A stretch of 64,000 nucleotides of DNA from Candidatus Zixiibacteriota bacterium. GTDB lineage: Bacteria; Zixibacteria; MSB-5A5; GN15; FEB-12. Location: contig JACZWU010000002.1 of the NCBI GenBank assembly GCA_022571985.1, forward strand, positions 62,001-126,000, given 5' to 3'. Under the pieces are notes generated by a model. That model ran no database searches, was not told where the DNA came from, and worked only from the letters and a program-made list of their open reading frames with translations. Positions 52,575 to 61,796 of this stretch are shown one piece after another. The number at the start of each line of letters is the position of its first letter. Position 1 is the first letter of the stretch. The position numbers and the translations under genes were made by a program.

Positions 52575-54194
52575 TTAACCCATATGGGGATAGCGATAAT
52601 CTGTGGGAGCTACCAGAGTTTCCTTGATAGAGCGAGGTGAAACCCACCTCAGCATATTTTGAATGCCGCCGGCTTTGTCGTTTGTGCCCGAGGCTCTGCC
52701 CCCGCCAAAGGGCTGCTGCCCGACTACGGCGCCGGTTGGTTTGTCGTTGATATAGAAGTTTCCGGCGGCGTGGCGGAGCCTGCTCTCAGCTAAAACAACA
52801 GCTGCCCGGTCTGTGGCGAAGACCGCCCCGGTCAGGCTGAAAGCCGAAGTAGAATCAAGCAGCTCCAGCGTCTTTTCAAATTCGCTGTCCGGATAAACAT
52901 AAATAGTCACCACCGGGCCAAAAATTTCTTCTGAGAGCATCCGAGATTTTGGGTTGGTGGTGACTACAACTGTCGGCTTGATATACCAGCCTTGGGACTT
53001 GTCGTAATCTCCACCGGCCAGAATCTGACAGTCTGCTTCGTTTTTGGCGTAATCTATATAGCCAGAGATTTTTTCAAAAGCGTGTTCGTCGATTACAGCA
53101 CACAGGAAATTCTCATGACTTTCGGGGTTGCCCATCTTGAGTTCACTGGTCTGGCTGGCCAGTTCATCTTTCATTTTGCTCCAGACTGATTTTGCAATGT
53201 AGCACCTTGATGACGCCGAGCATTTCTGCCCCTGATACTCAAAAGAGCCGCGGATTATAGCCGTAGTCAGCCTGGCCGGGTCGGCCGAATGGTGAGCTAT
53301 GATAAAATTTTTGCCGCCGGTCTCACCTACAATTCGAGGATAAGCCTTAAAATTTTCAATATTATTGCCGATGATTTTCCACATTTTTTGGAAAGTAGCC
53401 GTCGAGCCGGTAAAGTGAACTCCGGCTAAATCGTGATGATTCAGAGCAATATTCCCGACATCGGGGGCATTAGCAAACAGCATGTTTATGACGCCATTCG
53501 GCAGGCCGGCTTCAATCAAAATTTTCATCAGGAAGTACGAGGTATAAGCAGCCGTCGGGGCTGGTTTCCAGACAACCACATTGCCGAGCATGGCCGGGGC
53601 GGTGGGGAGGTTGGCATTTATAGAAATAAAGTTAAACGGTGCCACCGCCAGGATAAATCCTTCCAGCGGGCGGTGATCCATTCTGTTCCAGATGCCGTCC
53701 GAATTGTCAGGCTGGATATCCTGAATAGTCTGCATGAAATAAGCGTTAAAACGCCAGAAATCGACCAGCTCGCAGGCAGCATCAATCTCGGCCTGATAGA
53801 TGGTTTTGGAATGAGCCAGCATAGTGGCGGCGTTCATCTGGTGGCGATAGGGTCCCGCTAAAAGCTCGGCTGCTTTTAAGAATATAGAAGCCCGATGTTG
53901 CCAGGGCATATCGGCCCACTTGGTTTGAGATGAAATAGCCGAGTCAATAGCTTGATTTATCTCGCTCTTAGTTCCCTCAAAATAAGAGCCCAAAATGAGC
54001 TGGTGATTATGGGGGGCTCTGATTTCGAATGTTTTACCGCTTTTAATTTCCTGTCCGTTTATGACGGAGCCTATTTCAAGCTGACTGGATTTCAGCTCAA
54101 CCAGTGATTTCTGCAAAGCGAGGTAGTCTGCCGAGCCGGGGGCATAATCACGAACCGGCTCGTTTTTTGGATAAGGCACCCGAAACGTACTCAT
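52575..54194 (-). CDS. pruA: L-glutamate gamma-semialdehyde dehydrogenase (1-pyrroline-5-carboxylate dehydrogenase)
   Basis: 539 residues, ALDH superfamily. Oxidises glutamate semialdehyde to glutamate with NAD in proline catabolism. Catalytic glutamate in VGETGGKNFIIAHHS, catalytic cysteine in GSFEYQGQKCSASSRCY; NAD-site AVAPFNFISINANLPTAPA. The end FGGGRASGTNDKAGG and the start RVPYPKNEPVRDY match the P5CDH group. No proline dehydrogenase neighbour. It lies upstream of the pseudokinase on the same strand. Confidence 0.92.
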   Translation of the reverse strand: MSTFRVPYPKNEPVRDYAPGSADYLALQKSLVELKSSQLEIGSVINGQEIKSGKTFEIRAPHNHQLILGSYFEGTKSEINQAIDSAISSQTKWADMPWQHRASIFLKAAELLAGPYRHQMNAATMLAHSKTIYQAEIDAACELVDFWRFNAYFMQTIQDIQPDNSDGIWNRMDHRPLEGFILAVAPFNFISINANLPTAPAMLGNVVVWKPAPTAAYTSYFLMKILIEAGLPNGVINMLFANAPDVGNIALNHHDLAGVHFTGSTATFQKMWKIIGNNIENFKAYPRIVGETGGKNFIIAHHSADPARLTTAIIRGSFEYQGQKCSASSRCYIAKSVWSKMKDELASQTSELKMGNPESHENFLCAVIDEHAFEKISGYIDYAKNEADCQILAGGDYDKSQGWYIKPTVVVTTNPKSRMLSEEIFGPVVTIYVYPDSEFEKTLELLDSTSAFSLTGAVFATDRAAVVLAESRLRHAAGNFYINDKPTGAVVGQQPFGGGRASGTNDKAGGIQNMLRWVSPRSIKETLVAPTDYRYPHMG

Positions 54195-54313
54195 TTATAT
54201 TATTCCTCCAAAATTCTTTTCAAATTTCATTCAATTTATGGAAGTTCAAGATACAGATTTCACAATCTCCAGGCAACTGTCTGGAAAAGATGGCTTTGCC
54301 AAGCAAAAAAAAT

Positions 54314-54386
54314 CGACCCCAACGGGACTCGAACCCGTGTTGCCGCCGTGAAAGGGCGGAGTCCTGGGCCACTAGACGATGGGGTC
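54314..54386 (-). tRNA. tRNA-Glu (anticodon TTC)
   Basis: The reverse strand begins GACCCCATCGTCTAGTGG. Acceptor GACCCCA / TGGGGTC, anticodon arm CCGCC-CTTTCAC-GGCGG with TTC at 34-36, T-arm ACGGG-TTCGAGT-CCCGT. Discriminator G; CCA not encoded. A T-run (GATTTTTTTT) follows the 3' end on the - strand. Confidence 0.97.
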
Positions 54387-54409
54387 AATGCTCAAATTTT
54401 AAGAAGCCT

Positions 54410-54439
54410 ATAATACGGATTTTCTTGGGGCAAAGTCAA
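54410..54439 (-). promoter_or_regulatory. tRNA-Glu promoter
   Basis: On the - strand: TTGACT (54439-54434), an 18-nt spacer, TATTAT (54415-54410), about 24 bp before the tRNA start. Confidence 0.8.
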
Positions 54440-54608
54440 GAAAGTTGAATGGAAAGTAGCCGTCCTCCATTTTGCGCACTATAACTTTGTGCGGATTCAC
54501 AGAACCTTGAGGGTAACTCCGGCAATAGAAGCAGGCATTACTAATTGGCTTTGGAGCTTAGAAAATATAGCAGAAACTGATTGAACAAAACGATAGTTAC
54601 AAGAAGCA

Positions 54609-55508
54609 TTAGCCATCAAACACATCAAGTTGACCCGACTGTGAGTTTCTGAGAACTTCCAAAACCTCCAGTACTTCATACTTTGTAGAAATGAGATTAT
54701 GGTCATAGTCGTAATTCAGGGTTTGTCTAATTCTGACTCTCAAAGAATCTCCGGGGCGCACATCAATTTCTCTATCTTGGAACTTCTGCAACCAATCAAT
54801 GTGGAGAACCTTTGCCAACATTGGACTTTTAGCGTGCCTAAACTCCCACATTGCCTCCCCGAGATAGTCCGGCCTTTTTACTTTCAATATCATTGTTAGC
54901 TCACTCGATTCGGATTCTTTGATGATTAGCTCTTCAATTTCCTCCAAGACATAGCTGAACTCCAAGTTGAAGGATGCAGAACCATCCGCAGACACAAAAG
55001 TTGCCGAGTCTTTTTCAGTCAGGGGAGAAAGAGCTTGAGTTATCCCTTCAACACCCTTCAAGAGTTTGGTTTTCTCAATTGGGACGTATGAAGGCAGATG
55101 CCTCACATCCGTTTCTTCAGCAATAGATAGTAAACCTTCTTGCAACTCTTCTATTTCCCTGATATCAGTGATTCTCACCTTGCCTTCTAATTGCTTGATG
55201 ATGAACCATTTCGCTTTGACGAGATAAAGGCCAACAATTTTCTTCCAGTCACCACTCTTAAGGGCAGTATCATCAATGTTCTTTATCTTACTTGACAGCC
55301 AAGCTTTTATCGAACCCGATTCGATATCTTCAAGAAGTAAAACCGTTTCAATCTTGGAGTCAATGGACGCAACGAGGTCGTTATCGATCGATTCAAATGT
55401 GTCGATTAGTGATGAGAGTGTACTAAATACACGGCTTGGGTGCTCAGACCCTTTGTCGAAATCAATCTCTATGCAGAAGTCAGCCCCTATTTTGTTCCCC
55501 TTTGCCAT
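54609..55508 (-). CDS. Uncharacterised accessory protein
   Basis: About 299 residues from ATG 55508 (AKGNKIGADFCIEIDFDKG). No domain I recognise. The N-terminal 150 residues are helical with acidic stretches (DTFESIDNDLVASIDSKIE). The C-terminal half is beta-rich with MILKVKRPDYLGEAMWEFRH and a final YDYDHNLISTKYEVLEVLEV. The style matches orphan proteins in variable genome regions. An ATG at 55532 would add eight residues, but it falls inside the promoter proposed at 55516-55545, so 55508 is preferred. Lies 222 bp upstream of tRNA-Glu on the same strand. Confidence 0.7.
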   Translation of the reverse strand: MAKGNKIGADFCIEIDFDKGSEHPSRVFSTLSSLIDTFESIDNDLVASIDSKIETVLLLEDIESGSIKAWLSSKIKNIDDTALKSGDWKKIVGLYLVKAKWFIIKQLEGKVRITDIREIEELQEGLLSIAEETDVRHLPSYVPIEKTKLLKGVEGITQALSPLTEKDSATFVSADGSASFNLEFSYVLEEIEELIIKESESSELTMILKVKRPDYLGEAMWEFRHAKSPMLAKVLHIDWLQKFQDREIDVRPGDSLRVRIRQTLNYDYDHNLISTKYEVLEVLEVLRNSQSGQLDVFDG

Positions 55509-55515
55509 ATATTGT

Positions 55516-55545
55516 ATAATATTCCTATTCATTCTTGAATGTCAA
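55516..55545 (-). promoter_or_regulatory. Promoter candidate giving a leaderless transcript
   Basis: On the - strand: TTGACA (55545-55540), an 18-nt spacer, TATTAT (55521-55516). The ATG at 55508 is 7 nt further, at the expected transcription start, so the mRNA would have no leader. Confidence 0.55.
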
Positions 55546-55686
55546 TCCCTATTCAAACTGACCCACTTCCGAATCAATATCCAGTGCTTCTGCGAAGAAT
55601 GATAATACCGCCAACTCAAAAAAGTTCCGGCTAATGTGATTCCTGTTAAAGTTGACTGCATATCGTAATTGAAGTTGCTTGGTGGG

Positions 55687-57039
55687 ATGTTTGGCGGCAC
55701 TAAAAAACTCTGGCTGGTGGCCTTATTCTCTATCGTTCTGATAGTACTGGTAAATCTGGCCTGGTGGGTTTTCTACGATAAAACCGAGGCTATCCTTGAT
55801 GGTCAGCTGGGACGGCGATTGGCGCTGGTGGCCAATACCGGAGCTTCGAGAATTACAGCCGCGGATATTGAAGCTCTGATGTCAGCTGATTTTGAGGCTT
55901 TTGTCAACATAGTCGATATCCTCGAAGAGATCCGGCTGTCGGACTCTCTTTCTGAAGTCTTTATTCTTGATGAAAACTACTATTACCTGGCGACAACTTC
56001 CTATGAGTCAGACACTACCTATTTGCTGGCTCCGTTAAATGGCCGTTTTATAGATTCGTTTTTTTACAGTTTCAGTACTGCAGAAAATGCTCTGGTAACC
56101 GAGTCTTACCGGACCGGTTCGATTTATCTTAAATCAGCATTTGTGCCGCTGGCCGATTCACTGGGACTGGTGGTGGCAGTATTAGGCGTCGAAGCTCCCG
56201 TAGATTTTTTTGAATCACTGATAGAGCTAAAGAACAATCTCTATTTTTCGAGTCTCCTGTCAGTTCTGGCCGGGCTTATTTTCGGCATAATTTTTCTGCT
56301 GGTGCAGCGCTCGCTTAATCAGGCCGAAGCCCGCCTGGTGCTCAGCGAAACGCACTCCCACTTAGGCCGCATGGTGGCGGTCATATCCCACGAAATAAAA
56401 AACCCGCTGATGATAATCCGTGGCTCGGCTGAACGTCTTAAGAAATTTCTGGCCAAAGAAAACAAGCATCCTGAAGAATCAGATTTTATAATCGAAGAAG
56501 TTGACCGCCTAAATCAGATTGTCACGGGCTACTTAAGTTTTGCCCGCGGGACTACCGGCGGGATTTTAGCAGCCAGTCAGAGTGAGCCGGTTAAGGTGGC
56601 TGAATTTATAGCCAAAATGAAAGCTGACTTAGAGCAAAAATATGCCGACCAAAAAATTGAATGGATTAGTGACAATTCTCCGGCCGGTCTGGTTATCAAT
56701 AGCTATCCCCGGGTGCTGCGTCAAATCCTGTTGAACTTACTGATAAACGGAGCCGAGGCCTGTCTGTCTGCTGAAAAGCCGCTGAAACTGGGGCTTTCGA
56801 TATTAGAGCAGGCTGAATTTATCGAGTTAAGAGTTCTGGATTTTGGCCCGGGCATACCCAAAAGGAAGATGAAAAAGCTGTTCGAGCCATTTTATACTAC
56901 CCGTCAGCAGGGCTCCGGTCTGGGATTATACCTGACTCTAAAAATAGTTGAAGAATTAAGAGGCCGTATAGATATTCAAAGTGAGCCCGGTGAAAAAACA
57001 GAATTTATAATCTATTTGCCCAAAGAACCGAATAAGTAA
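55687..57039 (+). CDS. Membrane sensor histidine kinase (NtrB/AtoS-type)
   Basis: About 450 residues. TM1 LWLVALFSIVLIVLVNLAWW, an extracytoplasmic domain of about 150 residues (VFILDENYYYLATTSYES suggests a Cache/PAS-like sensor), and TM2 FSSLLSVLAGLIFGIIFLLV. The HisKA domain has the phospho-His in VISHEIKNPLMIIRGS; the HATPase has LLNLLINGAEACL (N), DFGPGIPKRKM (G1) and GSGLGLYLTLKI (G2). A TTG at 55669 would extend it by six residues. The next gene follows after 2 bp and is its likely partner. The ligand is unknown. Confidence 0.9.
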   Translation: MFGGTKKLWLVALFSIVLIVLVNLAWWVFYDKTEAILDGQLGRRLALVANTGASRITAADIEALMSADFEAFVNIVDILEEIRLSDSLSEVFILDENYYYLATTSYESDTTYLLAPLNGRFIDSFFYSFSTAENALVTESYRTGSIYLKSAFVPLADSLGLVVAVLGVEAPVDFFESLIELKNNLYFSSLLSVLAGLIFGIIFLLVQRSLNQAEARLVLSETHSHLGRMVAVISHEIKNPLMIIRGSAERLKKFLAKENKHPEESDFIIEEVDRLNQIVTGYLSFARGTTGGILAASQSEPVKVAEFIAKMKADLEQKYADQKIEWISDNSPAGLVINSYPRVLRQILLNLLINGAEACLSAEKPLKLGLSILEQAEFIELRVLDFGPGIPKRKMKKLFEPFYTTRQQGSGLGLYLTLKIVEELRGRIDIQSEPGEKTEFIIYLPKEPNK

Positions 57040-57041
57040 AT

Positions 57042-58376
57042 ATGGCACACATTCTTGTTGTAGATGACGAACCGAAAATTTCCTCAATGGTCTGCGGAGT
57101 TATGGAAGATCTGGGGCACGAGGTTCAGACGACAGTAAACCCGGCCGAAGCAATCAAGCTTTTAGATAAGCATTCTTTTGACCTGGTGGTAACCGATATT
57201 TCGATGCCTGAAATCTCAGGTATGGAGATTCTAAAGAAGGCCCTGGAAAAAGAGGGTACTCAGGTAATAATGATGACTGCCTACGGCTCTGTTGAAAATG
57301 CGGTGGAGGCCATGAAGATCGGCGCGGTAGATTACATCGAAAAGCCGTTTAGTTTTGAGGTTTTAGAAGTCAGGATTCAGAAAGTGCTGGAGCAGCAAAA
57401 GCAAAAGTCGCTGGCTGAACACTATAAAAAAGTTGCCTCAGCTCAGTCGGAAGGTGAGTTTATTGGAAATTCTGCAGTAGCAGAAAATGTCAAAGAACTG
57501 ATCAGAAAAGTAGCTGCCAGCGATGCTACGGTTTTGCTTACCGGCCGTTCCGGAACCGGCAAGGAAGTAGCCGCCCAAATGATTCACCGGCTGTCACCCC
57601 GTCAAGCCAATCCGTTTATTGCCGTCAACTGTGCCGCTCTGCCTGACAATTTACTGGAGTCTGAACTATTCGGACATGAAAAAGGAGCTTTTACCGGCGC
57701 CGATGCCCGCAAGCGGGGCCGCTTTGAACTGGCCGACAGCGGTACTTTGTTTTTGGATGAAATAGGTGAACTGACCACGGCCTTACAGTCAAAACTTCTG
57801 CGAGTTTTGGAAGAAAGAAAAATGGTCAGAGTCGGCGGCGTTGACCAGGTGGAGATTGATGTCAGAGTCATAGCAGCCACTAATTGTGATTTGAAAGAAG
57901 AAATTGAAAATGGAAAGTTCCGGGAAGATTTGTTTTTCAGGATAAATGTATTTCCAATAAATATGCCCAATCTCTGTGAGCGAACTGAAGACGTCATTCC
58001 CCTGGCGCAACACTTTTTGAAAAGGCAAAATTATCCCCACCTGGACTTAGACTCCAAAGTAACCGGGCTGCTCGAAATGTACGACTGGCCGGGCAATATC
58101 AGGGAGCTGCGAAATGTGCTCGAAAGAGCGGTTATTCTCTCCGGCGGGGAGCCACTAAGTACGGCTGACTTTTCTCTGGAAATAGACAACGAACCGATTA
58201 TAGATACCGGCACCGCCAGCCCGGCCGCCAGAGAAGGGCTTGAGATGGCCGAAAAACAGATGATTCTTGAGGCCATCGAACGCACCAGCGGCAATAAAAC
58301 CGAGGCGGCCAAGATGCTGAAAATTACCAGACGGCGTCTTTACAGCCGCATGAAAGTTCATGGAATTAGTCCCTGA
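57042..58376 (+). CDS. NtrC-family sigma-54-dependent response regulator
   Basis: 444 residues. Receiver domain (residues 1-120) with acidic pocket VVDDEPK and phospho-Asp in LVVTDISMPE; AAA+ domain with Walker A LTGRSGTGKEVAAQM, the sigma-54 loop GAFTGA in HEKGAFTGADARKRG, and Walker B SGTLFLDEIGE; a Fis-type HTH at the end (GNKTEAAKMLKITRRRLYSRM). All features needed for RNA polymerase-sigma54 activation are present. Partner of the sensor kinase upstream; the likely target is the sigma-54 promoter at 58492. Confidence 0.96.
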   Translation: MAHILVVDDEPKISSMVCGVMEDLGHEVQTTVNPAEAIKLLDKHSFDLVVTDISMPEISGMEILKKALEKEGTQVIMMTAYGSVENAVEAMKIGAVDYIEKPFSFEVLEVRIQKVLEQQKQKSLAEHYKKVASAQSEGEFIGNSAVAENVKELIRKVAASDATVLLTGRSGTGKEVAAQMIHRLSPRQANPFIAVNCAALPDNLLESELFGHEKGAFTGADARKRGRFELADSGTLFLDEIGELTTALQSKLLRVLEERKMVRVGGVDQVEIDVRVIAATNCDLKEEIENGKFREDLFFRINVFPINMPNLCERTEDVIPLAQHFLKRQNYPHLDLDSKVTGLLEMYDWPGNIRELRNVLERAVILSGGEPLSTADFSLEIDNEPIIDTGTASPAAREGLEMAEKQMILEAIERTSGNKTEAAKMLKITRRRLYSRMKVHGISP

Positions 58377-58399
58377 TGGTTCGTCAAAATTGGAGAAAC

Positions 58400-58413
58400 G
58401 TACCTTACGGTAC
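58400..58413 (+). promoter_or_regulatory. Candidate enhancer palindrome for the NtrC-type regulator
   Basis: GTACC-TTAC-GGTAC, about 80-93 bp before the -24 box of the sigma-54 promoter, a normal distance for an enhancer-binding-protein site. TTGG/CCAA pairs flank it about 10 nt out. Only one copy seen. Confidence 0.4.
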
Positions 58414-58491
58414 AATCCGACCAAGCCGTAGAACTTGAGGGAATAGCGTAATCTATTGTGTTCTATTTGGTTAAAGGAGCATAGGCAATAG

Positions 58492-58506
58492 TGGCACCTG
58501 CTTTGC
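58492..58506 (+). promoter_or_regulatory. Sigma-54 promoter (-24/-12)
   Basis: TGGCAC at 58492-58497, five bases, TTGC at 58503-58506: GG and GC are 12 bp apart, exactly as in the consensus TGGCACN5TTGC. The start would be near 58518, 26 bp before the ATG of the coiled-coil gene. Confidence 0.85.
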
Positions 58507-58543
58507 GACAGATATCTCCGGACATTAAAACCGGAGTAAAATA

Positions 58544-59587
58544 ATGAAAAAGAAAATGCTCAAAAGTCTCATAATTGTAATAGCGGCGGCTCTGCTGGCC
58601 CCGATATCGTCGGCCCAAATTACCGATGCTTTCGTTGAAAACCTTAGAACCGAACTGGAAAGAACAAACCATATCCTTGAGAGAGTCAGAGAAGTGGTCA
58701 GAACTGCCAGCTCTCCCCCGGCTGCATTAGCGCTGGAGCAGGCAATTCGTCTGCAAAGGCAGGCCTGGGAAAATTTTGGAATGGGCACACTTGAAGGTTA
58801 CAAGTTTGCCGCCAAGCTTACTCAGGCAGCCCGTGAGCAGGCCCACAAGGCTCTGAGTATTGCCCGCCTTTCGGAGCAAGGTGAAGAAACAGTTCTTCGC
58901 AAATTGGAACGAATCAAAGAACTTTTGACCCGGGCTCACGAATCCCTGGGCGGTTCTGCAGATGAATCGCTAAAAGCATTATCTGGTTCGGCCAAAAGAC
59001 AGCTCAGACAGGCCTGGGAGTTTTACCGTGCCAGAGAGTACAGGCCGGCTTTGAAACTGGCCAACCAGGTAGAAAAGACAGTGAGACGATTGCTGAAAAT
59101 CGTAAACCGCCATCAAAACCGCCAGGCAAATTTTGAACGCCGGGTCGAAACAGTCAGAGAACTATTAAGCCGGGTCAAGGAGAGAATTGCCGCCTGTCAA
59201 TCAGAAGCAGCCGAGAGAATTTTCAAGCAGGCCGAAGAAAGCTTTCAGAAGGCACTTGAACTGGCAGAAAATAGCAGACTCGAGCAGGCTGTCGATCAGC
59301 TGCAGAGGGCTCGAAGAGTTGCCCGGAAAGCTGCTGAGATGTGCGGCCAGGCAGATAATATCTCCGGCAGACTGGAAAGCCTGAAATCTGAGGCTGACCG
59401 CATAAAGGAAGATTTGCCGGCCAATGATAAGACCGCTTCCCGCTTGATTGGTCAGGTTTACGGCCAGCTTGAAAATGCCCGAGAATTTATATCAAGACAG
59501 GATAATGAGGCTGCCGCGGCAGCTCTGAAAGCAGCTCAGTTAACACTCAGACAACTCAAAAGGTATCTGGACAGCAGCCAGTTTTAA
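58544..59587 (+). CDS. Exported alpha-helical coiled-coil protein
   Basis: 347 residues. Signal MKKKMLKSLIIVIAAALLAPISSAQ, then an almost purely helical protein rich in Ala, Glu, Arg, Gln and Lys, with heptad-like repeats (FKQAEESFQKALELAENSRL, AVDQLQRARRVARKAAEM). Periplasmic location expected. CGGAG lies before the ATG. Transcribed from the sigma-54 promoter, together with the barrel-like gene 23 bp downstream. It resembles scaffold/tether proteins more than enzymes; no catalytic motif is seen. Confidence 0.8.
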   Translation: MKKKMLKSLIIVIAAALLAPISSAQITDAFVENLRTELERTNHILERVREVVRTASSPPAALALEQAIRLQRQAWENFGMGTLEGYKFAAKLTQAAREQAHKALSIARLSEQGEETVLRKLERIKELLTRAHESLGGSADESLKALSGSAKRQLRQAWEFYRAREYRPALKLANQVEKTVRRLLKIVNRHQNRQANFERRVETVRELLSRVKERIAACQSEAAERIFKQAEESFQKALELAENSRLEQAVDQLQRARRVARKAAEMCGQADNISGRLESLKSEADRIKEDLPANDKTASRLIGQVYGQLENAREFISRQDNEAAAAALKAAQLTLRQLKRYLDSSQF

Positions 59588-59610
59588 CAGGCGTTCCAGC
59601 AGGGATTGAA

Positions 59611-60873
59611 GTGAAATTGGGGGAAATTTATGCAGCTGCTATTTGCTTGGTAGCAGCTGCTATTTGTCAAAACTCTGAAGCCTCAGACTTTGAAATAAAA
59701 ACGTCCTTAGGCTACGATTTCATCTCGCAGGAGTATTTCCTGGACTCGGTTACTACCGACAGCTCACTTTCATTGTGGCAGCTTAAAACTGATTATCTTG
59801 ATGATTTAAGGGGCAGGCTTTCTTTTCGTTATTGGTCCGGAGACCAAAGGGAACTCGAGCTTCAGTCAAGCTACGAGCAGTCAAACGAACTCTTTAGAAT
59901 AAGGCTTTTTGCTGATTGGAGACCAAAACTTGGTAATAACAGATTAGGGATAACGACCGAACTGGAGCGGCGAGACCGCTATAAAGGAGTTTCTCTCTTT
60001 GGTGATTCTTACCTTTTTGGCTACACCAGGGCTTTCATAAAGATTCCGGTTTCAGCTAAAGTGACTTCAAAAATTCAGTTTATGAGCGAGTTTGTTCGTT
60101 TTGACACTACCTCTGAATTCAGTTTTGACTACTATAGATTTGGCCCTAAAATCGGCCTGACAAAATCCTTCGAAAGTTTTTCGTTTCTGGATGTCAATCT
60201 GTTTCTGGTAGCCCGACAGGTGCCGGACTCAGCTGAGCTTGATTATCTGAATTTTGGGCTGGACGGCTCTTTCTTTGGATTAATGGAAGGCGGCGATATT
60301 GACCTCTACGCCAGACTTGAGCGCAAAGACTATAACCGGGCTGACAAGCAAGATGACTATTTTAGATTCGATTTTGACGGCAGAGGGAAAATCAATTTGA
60401 AGGGCAATTCAATTATGCGAATTGAGCTCCACTCAGATTTCGTTTTCTACGGCTCTGAAGACCTGGTTAATTTTGACTACAGCCGGCATCTTCTGGCCAT
60501 ACTGGCAGGCTACGAAAAGAATGGCTGGGGGCTTGCTATCGGCCCGGAATTTGGGCTGCTGCTGGAACAGGCAGGCAGCTTCAATACCGTTGAAAATTAC
60601 TTTGAAATTGGCGGCAAAATTGACCTGGAATTGCTTAAGGCCGGTCGATTTTTCGGAAGTATGGAGTCGATCCTGGGCTACCGTAATCTCAAAATTGAGG
60701 ATCAATTACAAACCAATTTCATTTACGAGAGAATTAATACTATAGGAAATTTCCAGCTGGGCAATGGGCTGAGTCTGAACTGGCTCATTTCAGCTGAATG
60801 GGAATGGCATGATTTGTCTCAGGAAAACTCTCAAATTTTCCTATTGTCCTCAAATTTCAGCTACACTATTTGA
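59611..60873 (+). CDS. Outer-membrane beta-barrel-like protein
   Basis: 420 residues from GTG 59611 with AGGGA six bases upstream. Signal KLGEIYAAAICLVAAAICQN, then alternating-pattern beta strands with many Phe/Tyr/Trp and charged residues (ELELQSSYEQSNELFRIRLF, LRGRLSFRYWSGDQ, FFRFDFDGRGKINLKG-like), ending in a final strand with C-terminal IFLLSSNFSYTI. Typical of an 18-20-strand outer-membrane barrel or an outer-membrane-associated protein. No plug or TonB box seen. Co-transcribed with the coiled-coil protein, the pair may form an envelope complex. Confidence 0.78.
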   Translation: MKLGEIYAAAICLVAAAICQNSEASDFEIKTSLGYDFISQEYFLDSVTTDSSLSLWQLKTDYLDDLRGRLSFRYWSGDQRELELQSSYEQSNELFRIRLFADWRPKLGNNRLGITTELERRDRYKGVSLFGDSYLFGYTRAFIKIPVSAKVTSKIQFMSEFVRFDTTSEFSFDYYRFGPKIGLTKSFESFSFLDVNLFLVARQVPDSAELDYLNFGLDGSFFGLMEGGDIDLYARLERKDYNRADKQDDYFRFDFDGRGKINLKGNSIMRIELHSDFVFYGSEDLVNFDYSRHLLAILAGYEKNGWGLAIGPEFGLLLEQAGSFNTVENYFEIGGKIDLELLKAGRFFGSMESILGYRNLKIEDQLQTNFIYERINTIGNFQLGNGLSLNWLISAEWEWHDLSQENSQIFLLSSNFSYTI

Positions 60874-61454
60874 GTTCATTTTAGCCTCCAAAATGAGCAA
60901 TTTAAGTCAGGTGCCGTCCTGGTTTCCGGCCTGGAAATCTACGAATTTACGAGTCAAGGGGAGTCGAAATACAGAGCGGATTTGATAATTATTTCACAAT
61001 CTGTCTTTTGGGAAAGCTTCTTTTTTAACTATCTCAAGCAGCTGCCTGCCAGATGCTAAGAAACTTATACCTCCGATAAGGCGAACAATCAATCTTACGA
61101 TATGTGATTAAATTCACAAGTGAAGGGTTTTGGGTGGCACTAAATTTCAACCGATAATGATTCTTAAGGCTCAGACAGGCAGTCATAAACTGTCGATGCC
61201 CGCAATTGTCCTGGTCGTCAGCTTGAGCATATTGAGCAAAGTGAGCACGCCCCAGAGAGCTGATCTCCAGCTTAAACTTCTGTCAGGGCATTTGAAATGG
61301 GCCGTCCAAAAAGACACTGACCTTAACTGCCCGGCGATCGATTCTTTGAGCTAAAGCTGGTTCAGGCAGCAACCGGTTGTTGGAGCAAAGATGCGCCTCA
61401 AAACCGAATCTTGCTACTACCTCTTATAGTATTTCAATTATTTTAAAAAAAAGC
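60874..61454. other. 580-bp gap with no recognised gene
   Basis: A TCATTTT / AAAATGA hairpin sits just after the barrel stop (60882-60902), with no T-run. An open frame at 61130-61354 from TTG lacks any Shine-Dalgarno or protein-like pattern. Nothing else stands out. Confidence 0.4.
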
Positions 61455-61482
61455 TTGACATAATCGGTCTTTATTGTATTTT
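61455..61482 (+). promoter_or_regulatory. Promoter of the cohesin/dockerin gene
   Basis: TTGACA 61455-61460, a 16-nt spacer, TATTTT 61477-61482. TTTTAAAAAAAA just upstream is UP-element-like. The start is expected near 61489, giving a leader of about 390 nt. Confidence 0.7.
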
Positions 61483-61755
61483 AGCGCTGTCTAGGGAAAT
61501 AGTTGTGTAGAAAACGCTTCTGTTTTGAGACCGTCGCACCTTTTGTAACTCCTTATTTATTAAAGTGTTACAACATTCAAAAGCTTCTTTTTGGTTTTCA
61601 TATAGAGATGATAAGACCCCGGGTATTTTTATATCCTTTACGTCTTTAACTCTCAAAAAGATTCTTCTAAAGTCCAGTTTTGATAACAGCAGTTGATTCA
61701 GACTGATCTTTGAATTGGTTTGGATTATAGCAGATGTTAATTCGGAACTGGTGGA

Positions 61756-61796
61756 TCTCGATAGTCAGTTTACCTGATTGTAAACTGTAATCGAGA
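61756..61796 (+). promoter_or_regulatory. Large hairpin in the leader of the secreted gene
   Basis: TCTCGAT 61756-61762 / ATCGAGA 61790-61796 and CAGTTTAC 61766-61773 / GTAAACTG 61780-61787 with a small internal loop and a 6-nt end loop (15 bp in all), about 84 nt before the start codon. No T-run follows, so it is not a simple terminator. Confidence 0.65.

Noticed and set aside
61130-61354. 74-codon open frame in the gap after the barrel gene
   Set aside because: TTG start, no Shine-Dalgarno, composition unlike neighbouring proteins.
61471-61656. 61-codon reverse-strand open frame
   Set aside because: Lies across the promoter and leader of the secreted gene, with no ribosome binding site.
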